A stretch of 64,000 bases of DNA from CAYZXL01 sp964482435 (GTDB taxonomy: Bacteria; Auribacterota; JABMQX01): positions 1 through 64,000 of the forward strand of contig CAYZXL010000006.1 of the NCBI GenBank assembly GCA_964482435.1, read 5' to 3'. The notes beneath the pieces are model-generated. The model was not told the origin of the DNA, did not search any database, and saw nothing but the letters and a program-made list of their open reading frames with translations. The position numbers and the translations under genes were made by a program. Shown here piece after piece: positions 41,651-50,996 of this stretch. Every line of letters starts with the position of its first letter. The stretch's first letter is position 1.

Positions 41651-42991
41651 TTGGCAGCAACAGGTTTCAAAGGAGGAATTCATCCCCCATACTCCAAGGA
41701 GGCGACGCGGCACAATGAGTTGAAGAAAGCGCCGCTTCCGAAGATGGTGCGTCTTCCGCTTCAGCAGCACATCGGGGCGCCCGCAAACCCTGTCGTGAAG
41801 CTGGGAGAGCACGTCAAGACGGGACAGCTTATCGCGGAGCCGGGGGGGTATATCTCGGCGGCGGTTCACTCCAGCGTTTCGGGAAGAGTCACGTCTATCC
41901 GCGCGTTCCCCCACCCGCTCGGGAGCAGGATGCCCGCGATAGAAATTGAGTCCGATGGTCAGGATACTTTATCGGATGACATCCAGCCCGTCGGCGACTA
42001 TCTGTCGCTTTCTTCGGAGCAGATCGTCGAAGCGGTCCACCGCGCCGGAATTGTAGGGCTGGGCGGGGCCGCGTTTCCCACGCACGTAAAACTCAAGCCT
42101 CCTGAAAACGTGAGGATTCACACCCTCGTCTTGAACGGCGCCGAGTGCGAGCCGTTCCTGACGTGCGACTTCCGCCTGATGCTTGAGAGACCAAAGGAAA
42201 TCGTCCAGGGTGCTCTGCTCCTCAAGAAAGCTGTCTCAGCGGAACGCATCATCGTCGGAATAGAAACGAACAAGCCCGAGGCGATAGAGAGCATGTCAAG
42301 GGCGGCATCCGGGCACCCCGACATTTCCGTCGAGAGCGTTGAAACGAAGTACCCGCAAGGAAGCGAGTTGCAGTTAATGAAATCGCTCACTGGCGTTGAA
42401 TTGCCGAAGAGTAAGCTCCCCCTGGAGGCGGGCTTCGTCGTCCAGAACGTGGCTACTTCCCTGGCGGTCTTTGAGGCTGTGGCGAAAGGAAAGCCTCTCT
42501 ATGAGCGTGTGGTTACCATATCGGGCAGCGCCGTGAAGGAGCCATGCAACCTTGTCGTGCGCCTGGGGACGCTTTTCAGCGAGCTGCTCGTGAATTCTGC
42601 CGGCCTTGCCGACAAGGCAGCCAAGGTTATCATGGGCGGGCCGATGATGGGGCTTGCTCAACACACGCTCGAGGTCCCGGTTATCAAAGGAACCTGCGGC
42701 ATTCTCCTCTTTCGGGAGGAGGAAGTGGAGATCGCTGACGCTCTCCCGTGCGTCCGCTGCACGCGCTGCGAGACTTACTGCCCGGCAGGGCTCCCTACGG
42801 CGAGAATTGGACTTGCTGCGGAATTCGGGAAATTCGGAATCGCCGAGTCCCTTGCGGTCATGGAATGCATGGAATGCGGGTGCTGTTCTTACGTCTGCCC
42901 GTCGAAACGTCCGATGACCCACTACATGAGGGCGGCGAAAGCCGAGGTCATGCGAAAACGACAAGCGGAGAAAGTGGCCAGTGCAAAATAG
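41651..42991 (+). CDS. rnfC: Rnf complex subunit C (NADH/ferredoxin side)
   Basis: Peripheral Fe-S/flavin subunit of the ion-translocating ferredoxin:NAD+ oxidoreductase, 446 residues. The N-terminal barrel-sandwich domain has FKGGIHPPYSKE. The NADH/FMN domain has VHRAGIVGLGGAAFPTHVKL and LNGAECEPFLTCD, and a SLBB-like part follows. Two 4Fe-4S motifs close the protein: CVRCTRCETYCPAG and CMECGCCSYVCPSK. The start is TTG 41651 with GAAGGA 8 bp upstream; there is no ATG between it and the conserved FKGGIHPP. The rnfD start overlaps the end of this gene by 11 bp. Confidence 0.92.
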   Translation: MAATGFKGGIHPPYSKEATRHNELKKAPLPKMVRLPLQQHIGAPANPVVKLGEHVKTGQLIAEPGGYISAAVHSSVSGRVTSIRAFPHPLGSRMPAIEIESDGQDTLSDDIQPVGDYLSLSSEQIVEAVHRAGIVGLGGAAFPTHVKLKPPENVRIHTLVLNGAECEPFLTCDFRLMLERPKEIVQGALLLKKAVSAERIIVGIETNKPEAIESMSRAASGHPDISVESVETKYPQGSELQLMKSLTGVELPKSKLPLEAGFVVQNVATSLAVFEAVAKGKPLYERVVTISGSAVKEPCNLVVRLGTLFSELLVNSAGLADKAAKVIMGGPMMGLAQHTLEVPVIKGTCGILLFREEEVEIADALPCVRCTRCETYCPAGLPTARIGLAAEFGKFGIAESLAVMECMECGCCSYVCPSKRPMTHYMRAAKAEVMRKRQAEKVASAK

Positions 42992-44036
42992 GCTCCTGGT
43001 CGTGTCCTCTTCGCCTCATTTCCGGGCGAAAGGCTCGACGGCAAGAATAATGTTCGACGTCATTGTTGCTCTCGTCCCGGCGATGGTTGGGGCGTGGGTG
43101 TTTTTCCGCGGTCGGGCGCTCGTCGTGATTTGCGTGTCGGTGGCTGCGGCAGTCGTCACCGAGTTGGCCATGTTGCGAGTGCGCAACAGAAAGCCCAAAG
43201 CTGCCGACATAAACTCCGCTATCGTCACCGGAATCCTCCTCGCTTTTTGCGTCACCTCAACTCTTCCCTGGTGGGGCGCTGTCATCGGTTCTGCTTTCGG
43301 CATCGCAATAGCGAAGCACTGCTTTGGCGGACTTGGCTTCAACGTCTTCAATCCGGCTCTCGCGGGTCGGATTTTTCTCATGCACGCATATATTGTCCGC
43401 ATGACATTGTGGACGCCGACCTATCTCGAGAGGGAGGAAAGCAGAGGCGCTCGGGTGGGGCAACCCGCCGAGGCTTCACAAAAAGTGGATGGGGAGACTT
43501 ATGCGACGCCCCTCGGGAAAATCAAGGAGGGAATTCTCCAGAAGCGGCCCGCCGAGCGGATCAAGCGAGAGTTGCCGAGTTACTGGCAACTCTTCGTCGG
43601 AAACCGCGGAGGCTGCCTGGGGGAGACCTCTGCACTTCTCCTACTTGTGGGTGCGGCTTACCTTCTTTTGCGACAGGTAATCAGCCTCCACATCCCCTTG
43701 TCGTTCTTAGGCTCTCTTGCGCTCTTCGGCTGGATTTTCGGCGCAGTTCCGATGGTTGGCGGCGGGGCGTTCCGCGGAGACCCTCTTTTTCACGTTCTTG
43801 CGGGGGGAGCGGTCCTCGGCGCTTTCTTCATGGCGACGGATATGGTGACCTCACCAATGACGCCCAGAGGGAGGGTCATCTTTGGGTGCGGCTGCGGCGC
43901 TATAACCGGACTAATCCGCGTCTGGGGAGCATTCCCCGAAGGCGTTTCCTATGCCATTTTTCTTATGAACATATGTGTGCCGTTGATTGACAAATTCACC
44001 ATGCCAAGGCTTTTCGGAGCGAAATTCGGAAAATGA
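42981..44036 (+). CDS. rnfD: Rnf complex subunit D (flavinylated membrane subunit)
   Basis: Integral membrane subunit of 351 residues, with about ten helices. A covalent-FMN motif is visible as Asp170-Gly-Glu-Thr-Tyr-Ala-Thr176 (VDGETYATPL), in the loop where RnfD proteins carry their flavin; Thr176 is the expected attachment site. Conserved parts include GFNVFNPALAGRIFLMHAY, GGGAFRGDPLFHVLAGG and FFMATDMVTSP. GTG 42981 starts inside the last codons of rnfC, implying coupling; the downstream rnfG overlaps by 4 bp. The flavinyltransferase ApbE is not in this window. Confidence 0.92.
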   Translation: MQNRLLVVSSSPHFRAKGSTARIMFDVIVALVPAMVGAWVFFRGRALVVICVSVAAAVVTELAMLRVRNRKPKAADINSAIVTGILLAFCVTSTLPWWGAVIGSAFGIAIAKHCFGGLGFNVFNPALAGRIFLMHAYIVRMTLWTPTYLEREESRGARVGQPAEASQKVDGETYATPLGKIKEGILQKRPAERIKRELPSYWQLFVGNRGGCLGETSALLLLVGAAYLLLRQVISLHIPLSFLGSLALFGWIFGAVPMVGGGAFRGDPLFHVLAGGAVLGAFFMATDMVTSPMTPRGRVIFGCGCGAITGLIRVWGAFPEGVSYAIFLMNICVPLIDKFTMPRLFGAKFGK

Positions 44037-44707
44037 GCGGGCGGCAAGACAGTCCTCAAAGCATGATCATCGTCCTGGCAGTGATATGCGCAGGCGCCGG
44101 ACTTGCCCTCGGCGCGACATTCCTCGCCACCACCAAAAACATAGAGGCACAGCAGGTTCAGGAGCAGATGAAGGCGCGGCGGGCGGTTCTCCCGGACGCG
44201 CATCCGGACGGCTTCCGAGCAGTTGATGTGGACAGGTGCGCCTTCGCAGTAAAGGGAACGTATTATGAGGCGTACGACAAACCGCTCAAGGACGACTCGC
44301 GGCGACTCGTCGGTTATGCCCTGGAGGCGCAGGGAAACGGCTATAGCAGCGCCATCAGCGTTACGATAGGTGTTGACCCCAAGGGAGAAGTCATCCGAGG
44401 AATCAAGATCACGTCTCAGCGAGAAACGCCCGGCCTCGGCACGAAGTGCGAAGAGGTCAAAGTAGAAGGAACGCTCTGGGACGCGCTATTCGGGAAAGCG
44501 AAGCAGTCCGGGGAGTCGGAGCCGTGGTTTCAGGCGCAGTTCCGCGGAAAGAGGTCCGACAGCCTGATGAAGGTCGGCAGCAAGTACAGAGACATTGATG
44601 GACTGACTGGAGCGACCATTACCACGAATGCGGTTGCCGACGCGGTTGTCGCCGCCGTTAAGGAGTTCAAACAGAAAGTCCTGAATGTCCCGGCTGGAGG
44701 CAAGTGA
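44033..44707 (+). CDS. rnfG: Rnf complex subunit G (flavoprotein)
   Basis: Membrane-anchored flavoprotein of 224 residues. One N-terminal helix (MIIVLAVICAGAGLALGATF) precedes an extracytoplasmic FMN-binding domain. The flavinylation motif is DGLTGATITT at about residues 189-198, with Thr195 the likely FMN-bearing residue. The segment ITSQRETPGLGTKCE is also typical of RnfG/NqrC. The ATG overlaps the rnfD stop (ATGA). A 139-bp gap to rnfE follows with no gene in it. Confidence 0.92.
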   Translation: MSGRQDSPQSMIIVLAVICAGAGLALGATFLATTKNIEAQQVQEQMKARRAVLPDAHPDGFRAVDVDRCAFAVKGTYYEAYDKPLKDDSRRLVGYALEAQGNGYSSAISVTIGVDPKGEVIRGIKITSQRETPGLGTKCEEVKVEGTLWDALFGKAKQSGESEPWFQAQFRGKRSDSLMKVGSKYRDIDGLTGATITTNAVADAVVAAVKEFKQKVLNVPAGGK

Positions 44708-44846
44708 TATTCACGAGCGGACGCCGGGCGATAGCGCGAGGTTGTCCGACGGCGCGGATGAACACGAATCAACCGTTTCCGACGACTTTCCCTCGTCTGA
44801 CGGTTTAAGCCAATCACTCGCAAGGCCAAGGAGGGTTTAAGAAGCG

Positions 44847-45446
44847 ATGAGCAACTGGCAGGTATTCAAAACCGGCATGTTCAAGAACAATCCGGTCTTC
44901 ATCGTCAATCTTGGGCTTTGTCCGACGCTGGCTACCTCCACCAGCCTGCGCGACGCGATCGGCATGGGCATGGCCGCCACTTTCGTACTTGTGGGGTCTA
45001 ACGTGATTGTGTCCGCGATAAGGCGGGTCGTTCCGCAAAAGGTTCGCATCCCGTGCTACATCGTGGTGATTGCGACGTTTGTCACGATTGTGGAGCTGTT
45101 CCTCGGGGCCTACCAGCCTGACCTCTACACTGCGCTGGGCATATTCCTGCCCTTGATCGTAGTCAACTGCATCGTGCTATACCGTGCCGAAGTCTTCGCC
45201 TCCAAAAACACTGTTGTCTCTTCTTTGTTTGATGGATTTGGCATGGGCTTCGGGTTCACCCTTGCCGTTCTTCTCCTCGGGTTCATAAGGGAAGGACTCG
45301 GGAAGGGAACACTGGCGGGCTATCCGGTGATTCCGGGCTTTGACCCTGCTGTTATCATGGTGCTTCCCCCGGGAGGATTCCTGACGATGGGGTTGCTCTT
45401 AGGATTCTTTAGTTGGCGCAAGCTCAGGGCCAAGGGCAATAGGTAG
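44847..45446 (+). CDS. rnfE: Rnf complex subunit E
   Basis: Integral membrane subunit of 199 residues with six helices, related to NqrD. The first helix contains NPVFIVNLGLCPTLATSTSL, with the conserved Cys that together with that of RnfA can hold an intramembrane Fe-S cluster. The second conserved Cys lies in PLIVVNCIVLYRAEVFASK. A ribosome site, AAGGAGGG, is upstream although at long spacing. RnfA follows after 65 bp. Confidence 0.92.
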   Translation: MSNWQVFKTGMFKNNPVFIVNLGLCPTLATSTSLRDAIGMGMAATFVLVGSNVIVSAIRRVVPQKVRIPCYIVVIATFVTIVELFLGAYQPDLYTALGIFLPLIVVNCIVLYRAEVFASKNTVVSSLFDGFGMGFGFTLAVLLLGFIREGLGKGTLAGYPVIPGFDPAVIMVLPPGGFLTMGLLLGFFSWRKLRAKGNR

Positions 45447-45511
45447 CAGAAGAGCCAGGAGCTTGCTGGCCGACGAAACGCATGAGTTAGAAGGTTGAAG
45501 AGGGCAGAGAT

Positions 45512-46123
45512 ATGAGCTTCGGTCAGATTTTCGCCATCGTCATCGGCATGATCTTCGTGAACAATTTCGTGTTTGCGCGTTTCCTTGGGCTGTGTCCGTA
45601 CATGGGACTGACCAGGGAAATGTCCTCCGCGATTGGCATGGGCATGGCCGTGGTCTTCGTGATGACCATCGCCTCGATGGCCACCTGGCCAGTTTACCGC
45701 TACTTCCTTGACCCTTTTGGGCTGCAGAGAATCCTCAGGACAGCTTCTTTTATTCTGGTGATTGCCGCGCTGGTTCAGTTCATCGAGATGGTGCTCCAGA
45801 AAGTGAATCCGGCTCTCTACAAGGCCATGGGGATTTACCTTCCCATCATCACGACCAACTGCACGATTCTCGGGGTCGCCGTCCTCAACATTGATACTTT
45901 CTACAAGGATGGAAAGCCCCTCTCCGGCGGCTTTATTGGCAGCATAATCCAGGGGTTTAGCGCGGGAATAGGCTTTACTCTCGCCATGATTCTCATGTCT
46001 TCGGTTCGCGAGCGAATGGAGATGGCGGACATCCCCGAGCCCCTCAAGGGCTTCCCTATCGCCTTTATTACTGCGGGCTTGATGTCCATGGCGTTTCTTG
46101 GCTTTTCTGGTTTGATAAAGTGA
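45512..46123 (+). CDS. rnfA: Rnf complex subunit A
   Basis: Integral membrane subunit of 203 residues with six helices, homologous to RnfE and NqrE and inserted in opposite topology. Conserved segments are FVNNFVFARFLGLCPYMGLT and IYLPIITTNCTILGVAVLN, each with the Cys expected to ligate the membrane Fe-S cluster. The final helix ends with GLMSMAFLGFSGLIK. It starts 65 bp after rnfE and 31 bp before rnfB. Confidence 0.93.
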   Translation: MSFGQIFAIVIGMIFVNNFVFARFLGLCPYMGLTREMSSAIGMGMAVVFVMTIASMATWPVYRYFLDPFGLQRILRTASFILVIAALVQFIEMVLQKVNPALYKAMGIYLPIITTNCTILGVAVLNIDTFYKDGKPLSGGFIGSIIQGFSAGIGFTLAMILMSSVRERMEMADIPEPLKGFPIAFITAGLMSMAFLGFSGLIK

Positions 46124-46154
46124 ACGTGCAAAAGGAGAGGGAGGATTTCGTTCG

Positions 46155-47015
46155 ATGTTCATGCTTGTCGGCGCCGCAGGCATAGGAATTCTCATCCCGT
46201 CGGTGATCGGGCTGGCGGGTATGGGGGCATTTTTCGGTTTCGCGCTGGTTATCGCGTCGAAGAAATTCAGAGTCGAGGTGGACCGTCGGGTCGAGGAGAT
46301 AGCGGAGCTACTCCCGAAAGCCAATTGTGGCGCGTGCGGATTCGGGGGCTGTTCGGCGTATGCGGAGGCCCTCGCCAAAGGAGCCGTGGACGTTGGCGTG
46401 TGCCCCGCTTCCTCGAGTGAGGTTACGAGTCGGATCGCGGAGATTTTGGGAAAGCAGGCAACCGCGAAGGAAAAACAGGTCGCGTTTCTGCACTGCGCGG
46501 GGGGCAAGGTTTCTAAGAGGAGGTTCGCTTACGACGGAATTGCGACGTGCGCCGCGGCGAACCTTGTGGGGGGAGGAAACCTCGGATGCGAATTCGGCTG
46601 CATTGCCTTCAACGATTGTGTTCGCGCCTGCCCGTTTGGCGCGATAGAAATTGACGAAATCGGCATGCCATGGGTGAACCCCAGGACGTGCACCGGCTGC
46701 GGCATCTGCGTCAAGGTCTGCCCACGGAATCTTTTCGAGCTGGTGCCGGCAGACAAGACCATCTTCGTGGCCTGCTCTAATCCCGAACGCGGCAAGTTCG
46801 TCAGGCTCGTCTGCGAGATTGGGTGCATCGGATGCATCAAATGCGTCAAGGTTTGTAAGCCGGAAGCCATTGAAATGCGGGAGGGGCTCGCCGTCATCCA
46901 CCACCAGAAATGCACCATGTGCGGCGACTGCATTCCGGTCTGCCCGAAGAAAATCATCCACAATTTCGCCGAGCCTCATGTCGCGCAGCGCCCCGCCAAG
47001 GAAGAGGCTGCATAG
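46155..47015 (+). CDS. rnfB: Rnf complex subunit B (polyferredoxin)
   Basis: Ferredoxin-accepting subunit of 286 residues. An N-terminal membrane helix is followed by the Fe-S domain ANCGACGFGGCSAYAEAL, with a further Cys in VGVCPAS. Several ferredoxin motifs follow: CEFGCIAFNDCVRACPFGAI, CTGCGICVKVCPR, CIGCIKCVKVCKPEAI and CTMCGDCIPVCPKKI, enough for about five more clusters' worth of cysteines. It is the last gene of a C-D-G-E-A-B operon, the order found in clostridial and other anaerobe Rnf clusters. Confidence 0.93.
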   Translation: MFMLVGAAGIGILIPSVIGLAGMGAFFGFALVIASKKFRVEVDRRVEEIAELLPKANCGACGFGGCSAYAEALAKGAVDVGVCPASSSEVTSRIAEILGKQATAKEKQVAFLHCAGGKVSKRRFAYDGIATCAAANLVGGGNLGCEFGCIAFNDCVRACPFGAIEIDEIGMPWVNPRTCTGCGICVKVCPRNLFELVPADKTIFVACSNPERGKFVRLVCEIGCIGCIKCVKVCKPEAIEMREGLAVIHHQKCTMCGDCIPVCPKKIIHNFAEPHVAQRPAKEEAA

Positions 47016-47049
47016 CGCGCATACCGGTCACCCGCGCGCAAGGCTTTTT
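47015..47049 (+). terminator. Possible terminator after rnfB
   Basis: GCGCGC (47015-47020) can pair with GCGCGC (47034-47039) across a 13-nt loop, followed 5 nt later by TTTTT (47045-47049). The separated T run makes this a weak candidate. Confidence 0.35.
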
Positions 47050-47352
47050 CCTCTGTGAAGCAACCTCTGCTGTCTTCTTTCGTGCGTCAGCGCAATCCGC
47101 CCGGGGGACCTCCTCGATTGCGTGGTGAAAAGCACTTCAGTGGAAATAGACAGCTCTTCCGAACTTCATCTTGCACTGCCGGACAATCCCGCCTTCTGTG
47201 CCATGCCTGCTGGGCGAACCGACGCGGCACCGGGAAGGAGCCTGGGCGAATAATGGCTCCGCCAACAGCCCGCCAGCGCACCTTGTCGAGTCCACCGCGC
47301 CCCACTTCCAGGCATTGTCTCCGCGCTATGCCTATGGCACTCCCCTTTTCCC

Positions 47353-47380
47353 TTGACGGGGCAAGCTTCGGAAATGTAAT
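47353..47380 (+). promoter_or_regulatory. Promoter of the MATE transporter gene
   Basis: TTGACG (47353-47358), a 16-bp spacer and TGTAAT (47375-47380; 5 of 6 consensus matches) lie about 40 bp upstream of the ATG at 47423. The rest of the 407-bp gap after rnfB (47016-47422) contains no supported gene. Confidence 0.6.
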
Positions 47381-47422
47381 CCTCAGTGAGATTAGAAGAG
47401 TGCTTTGACGAGAAAGGCGGGC

Positions 47423-48937
47423 ATGACTGGAGCAGGTGACAGACAAATTGACGTCTCGGCGAACCCAGGCGGATACCGGGACGTATTGCGAGTGGCGCTT
47501 CCGCTGGCTTTGGGCACCAGCTCGTGGGCGCTGATGACGGTGGTGGACCGGATATTCCTGAGTTGGTACTCCAAGGAGGCACTGGCCGGGGTGCTTCCGG
47601 CGGGCATCACGAACTTTTGCCTTGTGTCGTTTTTCCTGGGGACGGCAACTTACGTCAACGTCTTCATCGCCCAGTACGTCGGAGCAAACCAACCGCATCA
47701 GGTCGGTCGCGTGCTGTGGCAAGCGATTTACTTCTCCATTCTGAGCGGAGTCATCCTCTTAGGCGGGATTCCTCTGGCGCGTCCACTGTTTCAGTTCGTC
47801 GGGCACGAGGCGGCTGTTCAGGAGGCAGAGGTCCAATACTTCCGAACCCTTTGTTATGGGTCTGGAGCAACTGTTCTGGGGAACGCGCTCTCCTCTTTCT
47901 TTATTGGCCGTGGCAAACCGATGGTCGTCCTGTGGGTTGACGTCGCGGCTGCCGTTACGAATATTGTCCTTGATTACGCATGGATATTCGGCCACTGGGG
48001 TTTCCCACGAGCGGGGGTTCGCGGGGCGGCTCTGGCGACAGTGGTCGCGACGGTGTTGCGATTCATCCTCTACATGGTGGTTATCTTTCTTCCCTCCCAC
48101 AGGCGAACCTACGGGACTGCCAGCGGTTGGCTACCCAACCGCCATCTATTCTGGCGGCTCATGCGCTTCGGAGTCCCCAGCGGCGTCGAGTTAATGCTCG
48201 ACATCCTCGGCTTTTCGTTGTTCGTTCTCCTCGTCGGGAAAATCAGCAGCCAGGCGCTGGCAGCCACCAACGTTGCTTTTAACGTCAACTCACTTGCCTT
48301 CACCCCGATGCTTGGTTTCGCTTTCGCCGTCTCGGCTTTGGTGGGACAATACCTCGGAGCGAACCGCCCCGATTTTGCCGAGCGCAGCGCGAATGCGGCG
48401 TTCCGCATCACCTGCATTTACGTCGGCGCTTTCTGCCTGCTGTATATTACTGCTCCGGGGCTTCTCCTTCGATTGTACGGTTCGAGAGAGAACCCGCATG
48501 AGTTCGATGCCATTCGTCGGACGGTCGTCATCCTGCTCCGGTTTATTGCCGTGTATTCCATATTCGACATGCTGAACATCATCTACGCTCACGCCATCAA
48601 GGGAGCTGGCGACACTCGGTTTGTGATGTTCGTGTCCGTGGGGCTTTCCTTGCCGATGCTGATTATCCCGACATATCTCAACTGCGTGGTGTTCAAGGGG
48701 AACGTCTATCTGGCCTGGGCTTTCATGACCGCGTATATCATGGCTCTGGGGCTGACTTTCTACCTGCGATTCCGCTCTGGCAAATGGAAGACTATGCGAG
48801 TCATCGAGCCGGTGCCCCGGGCACCGGGAATCGTGCCGGAATTGCCGACACCCGAACTCGACCTGCGACAGCGGGGCAGCGAACGTGACCAGGACCCGCC
48901 GGAGGGCGACGCGAACCATTCCCTCGACGGAGAATAA
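47423..48937 (+). CDS. MATE family efflux transporter
   Basis: Multidrug/toxin extrusion-type antiporter of 504 residues with twelve hydrophobic segments. The first helix region reads VLRVALPLALGTSSWALMTV, then DRIFLSWYSKEALAGVLPAG; the second half repeats the fold with RLMRFGVPSGVELMLDILGF and FAFAVSALVGQYLGANRPD. A charged, Pro-rich cytoplasmic tail of about 45 residues follows the last helix. ATG 47423 is chosen because AAAGG lies about 6 bp upstream; TTG 47405 is also in frame. It has its own promoter. A glycosyltransferase gene follows after about 150 bp. The substrate is unknown. Confidence 0.9.
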   Translation: MTGAGDRQIDVSANPGGYRDVLRVALPLALGTSSWALMTVVDRIFLSWYSKEALAGVLPAGITNFCLVSFFLGTATYVNVFIAQYVGANQPHQVGRVLWQAIYFSILSGVILLGGIPLARPLFQFVGHEAAVQEAEVQYFRTLCYGSGATVLGNALSSFFIGRGKPMVVLWVDVAAAVTNIVLDYAWIFGHWGFPRAGVRGAALATVVATVLRFILYMVVIFLPSHRRTYGTASGWLPNRHLFWRLMRFGVPSGVELMLDILGFSLFVLLVGKISSQALAATNVAFNVNSLAFTPMLGFAFAVSALVGQYLGANRPDFAERSANAAFRITCIYVGAFCLLYITAPGLLLRLYGSRENPHEFDAIRRTVVILLRFIAVYSIFDMLNIIYAHAIKGAGDTRFVMFVSVGLSLPMLIIPTYLNCVVFKGNVYLAWAFMTAYIMALGLTFYLRFRSGKWKTMRVIEPVPRAPGIVPELPTPELDLRQRGSERDQDPPEGDANHSLDGE

Positions 48938-49084
48938 CCCAAGACATCATCCGAAAGGATACTTCTCGGCCGGGGCAGTTAGCCAGGCGGCCCGCAGGGA
49001 CTATGCTTGAGGGGCAAGCCAATGCACCGCAGCGGGCCCCGTGCAGCGCTGCTCAGGCGAAACAGGCGGAGCGGAGCCGCGGAT

Positions 49085-49876
49085 ATGAAAATCGTCATTG
49101 TTTTGCCCGTGTACAATGAGGAGAAATCCATCCCTGCGCTCCTCGAGAGAATCCGGCGGACCATGACTCCAGCCAGTCTCCCCTACTCCATCGCCGTAGT
49201 TGACGACGGGAGCACCGACGGAAGTCTTCGAACCGCTCAGTTTTTCGCCCGAACAGTTCCTCTCAAAATCATCCGTCATCATAAGAATGAGGGGCTGGGA
49301 AGAGCGATCAGGGACGGTCTTCGGGCGGCGATTCAAGCGTCTTCCGAGAAAGACATCGTCGTGACCATGGATGCCGACAATTCGCAGCCCCCGGAGCTTA
49401 TTCCTGAAATGGTCAGGCGGCTCAGGCTCGGAGCCGACATCGTGATTGCGTCGAGGTATGCCGCAGGCTCAAAGTCGCTGCACGTGCCAGCCTATCGGCG
49501 CCTGATAAGCTGGGCGGGGAATATCGCGTTCAGGTGTCGCATTCGAGCAAGGCGGGTGAGGGACTACACATGCGGCTTTCGGGCTTACCGGGCGTCCATT
49601 CTGCGAAAAGGATTTCAGGCTCATCGGGATGAGTTAGTCGGTTCGCCCGGATTCGAGTGCATGGCGGAAATCCTGATCAAGCTGTGTCGGCTCGGCGCTC
49701 GAGTTGTCGAGATTCCCTTCATCCTGGATTACGGCGCCAAGCCCGGCCTGAGCAAGATGGACCTACCGCGAACCTTGCTCGGCAACATGCGCGTTCTTGC
49801 CGCTCGACACCAAGGATCCGGCAACCGGGGATTGCTCACTGTTCACCGTGGGCGGGCGCGGACCCCGGGGTCTTGA
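49085..49876 (+). CDS. Family 2 glycosyltransferase (dolichol-phosphate-mannose synthase-like)
   Basis: GT-A glycosyltransferase of 263 residues. The nucleotide-binding start is IVIVLPVYNEEKSIPALL, then AVVDDGSTDGSL; the metal-binding DxD-type motif is VTMDADNSQPPELIPEM. Later segments, ASRYAAGSKSLHVPAYRR and RDYTCGFRAYRASIL, match the polyprenyl-phosphate mannose/glucose synthase group. No membrane helix is present. ATG 49085 is chosen because the family similarity starts there; the open frame extends 26 codons upstream. Its last 41 bp overlap in antisense with the end of the minus-strand lipoprotein gene. Confidence 0.88.
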   Translation: MKIVIVLPVYNEEKSIPALLERIRRTMTPASLPYSIAVVDDGSTDGSLRTAQFFARTVPLKIIRHHKNEGLGRAIRDGLRAAIQASSEKDIVVTMDADNSQPPELIPEMVRRLRLGADIVIASRYAAGSKSLHVPAYRRLISWAGNIAFRCRIRARRVRDYTCGFRAYRASILRKGFQAHRDELVGSPGFECMAEILIKLCRLGARVVEIPFILDYGAKPGLSKMDLPRTLLGNMRVLAARHQGSGNRGLLTVHRGRARTPGS

Positions 49877-50828
49877 GTTCTATCCTTAGCTGCTCGCCCC
49901 TGATTTGCATGGGCTCACCTGGTACGCTCTCGTTCAATGGGATCGAAGGGCTAATCACAGTCACCCCGGCAACGGCGCCCGAGGCGGTTTCAAAGACTGT
50001 AAAATGCATTTCGGCGCCGGGAAACCCTGCCTCCTCCATTGTGGCTGGAGGAATCTCGTATCTTTCTCTGATTTGTCCGAGGCGAGTGAGATTCTCGGTG
50101 CCCCGGATGCGTTCGGTTGCCTTACCGAGGTCTTCTGGCGAAGCTGATTGCAGGTGAGCGACCTGAAGCTCGAGCCACTTGCGGATGCTCGGATTTTCTT
50201 CGGTACCGAGCCTTCCCTGGAGCATCCCGAGAAGCGCCCCACGAAGTTCCTCCGGCGTCAAACCCTCGGTGTTGATTTGCTTAAGCTGTTCAATATCCGC
50301 GAGGAATTGCTGCCTTTGGATGGGGTCTGTGATTTTCTGGGCGAAGGTTTCGGCGAGAGAGTTAAGCCGCTTCCTCATCTCCTCCGGATTCCTTGTCGCT
50401 TCAATCCGGTCGTCCAGGGGCGGGAACGGGGCTGCCTGTCGCTGGGACTCCAGGGCATTTGGCGACTCGCCTCGCGGCTCTCGAGGCTGGCTTTGCGCGA
50501 GGTTCAGCTCCCGCTGGATGGCAGACAGTGCGGCAACAATCCGCCCATACTCAGGGGTCTGTCTGAAATCCACCGGCTTACGCTCAGCGGATTTAGCAGA
50601 TTCGGTGCTGCCGGGCGAGGAAGGCTGGGGCGCCGCGGCCTTGAGTGCGTCGTCGAGCTTCCGCTCGATCCCCTCGATCCTTGCCGCCAACCGCGCGACT
50701 TCTTCTTGCTGTTTTTGCTGGTTCACGGCGAGCTCTATCAGGCGCTTGTCGGATTGTTGCTTCCCGCAGCCGACAAGCAAGATGAAAAATGCTGCAACGA
50801 CCAGACTTCCGAACCGGTTTATTGACAT
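49836..50828 (-). CDS. Lipoprotein with coiled-coil, last gene of sigma-factor operon
   Basis: Predicted lipoprotein of 330 residues. The signal ends at the lipobox LLVGC, with Cys21. A heptad-rich region follows (LIELAVNQQKQQEEVARLAA, then RIEGIERKLDDALK), then a Pro/Ser linker, a helical middle (MRKRLNSLAETFAQKITDPI) and a beta-rich C-terminus (GAEMHFTVFETASGAVAGVT). No family was recognised. ATG 50828 is chosen because the signal peptide begins there. It lies 168 bp downstream of the coiled-coil protein gene and on the same strand as the sigma/anti-sigma pair. The 3' end overlaps that of the glycosyltransferase gene. Confidence 0.7.
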   Translation of the reverse strand: MSINRFGSLVVAAFFILLVGCGKQQSDKRLIELAVNQQKQQEEVARLAARIEGIERKLDDALKAAAPQPSSPGSTESAKSAERKPVDFRQTPEYGRIVAALSAIQRELNLAQSQPREPRGESPNALESQRQAAPFPPLDDRIEATRNPEEMRKRLNSLAETFAQKITDPIQRQQFLADIEQLKQINTEGLTPEELRGALLGMLQGRLGTEENPSIRKWLELQVAHLQSASPEDLGKATERIRGTENLTRLGQIRERYEIPPATMEEAGFPGAEMHFTVFETASGAVAGVTVISPSIPLNESVPGEPMQIRGEQLRIELKTPGSAPAHGEQ

Positions 50829-50996
50829 GGCGTCTCCTCCACGGTTCCTCGTGGCAACGGCCCGCAACCGAGAAAGGCGTTGTTTTGCCCCGCTTTCCAA
50901 ATCCAGAGGGTTTAGACGCAATGCGGCGTGGGTTGGTTCCCTTCCCACACCGCATCGGCTGTTGGGCGCGTCAAAACGCAACGCAAGAAGGCAGGG

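Noticed and set aside
45320..46507. 395-codon open frame on the minus strand
   Set aside because: Antisense to rnfE, rnfA and rnfB, which are certain genes.
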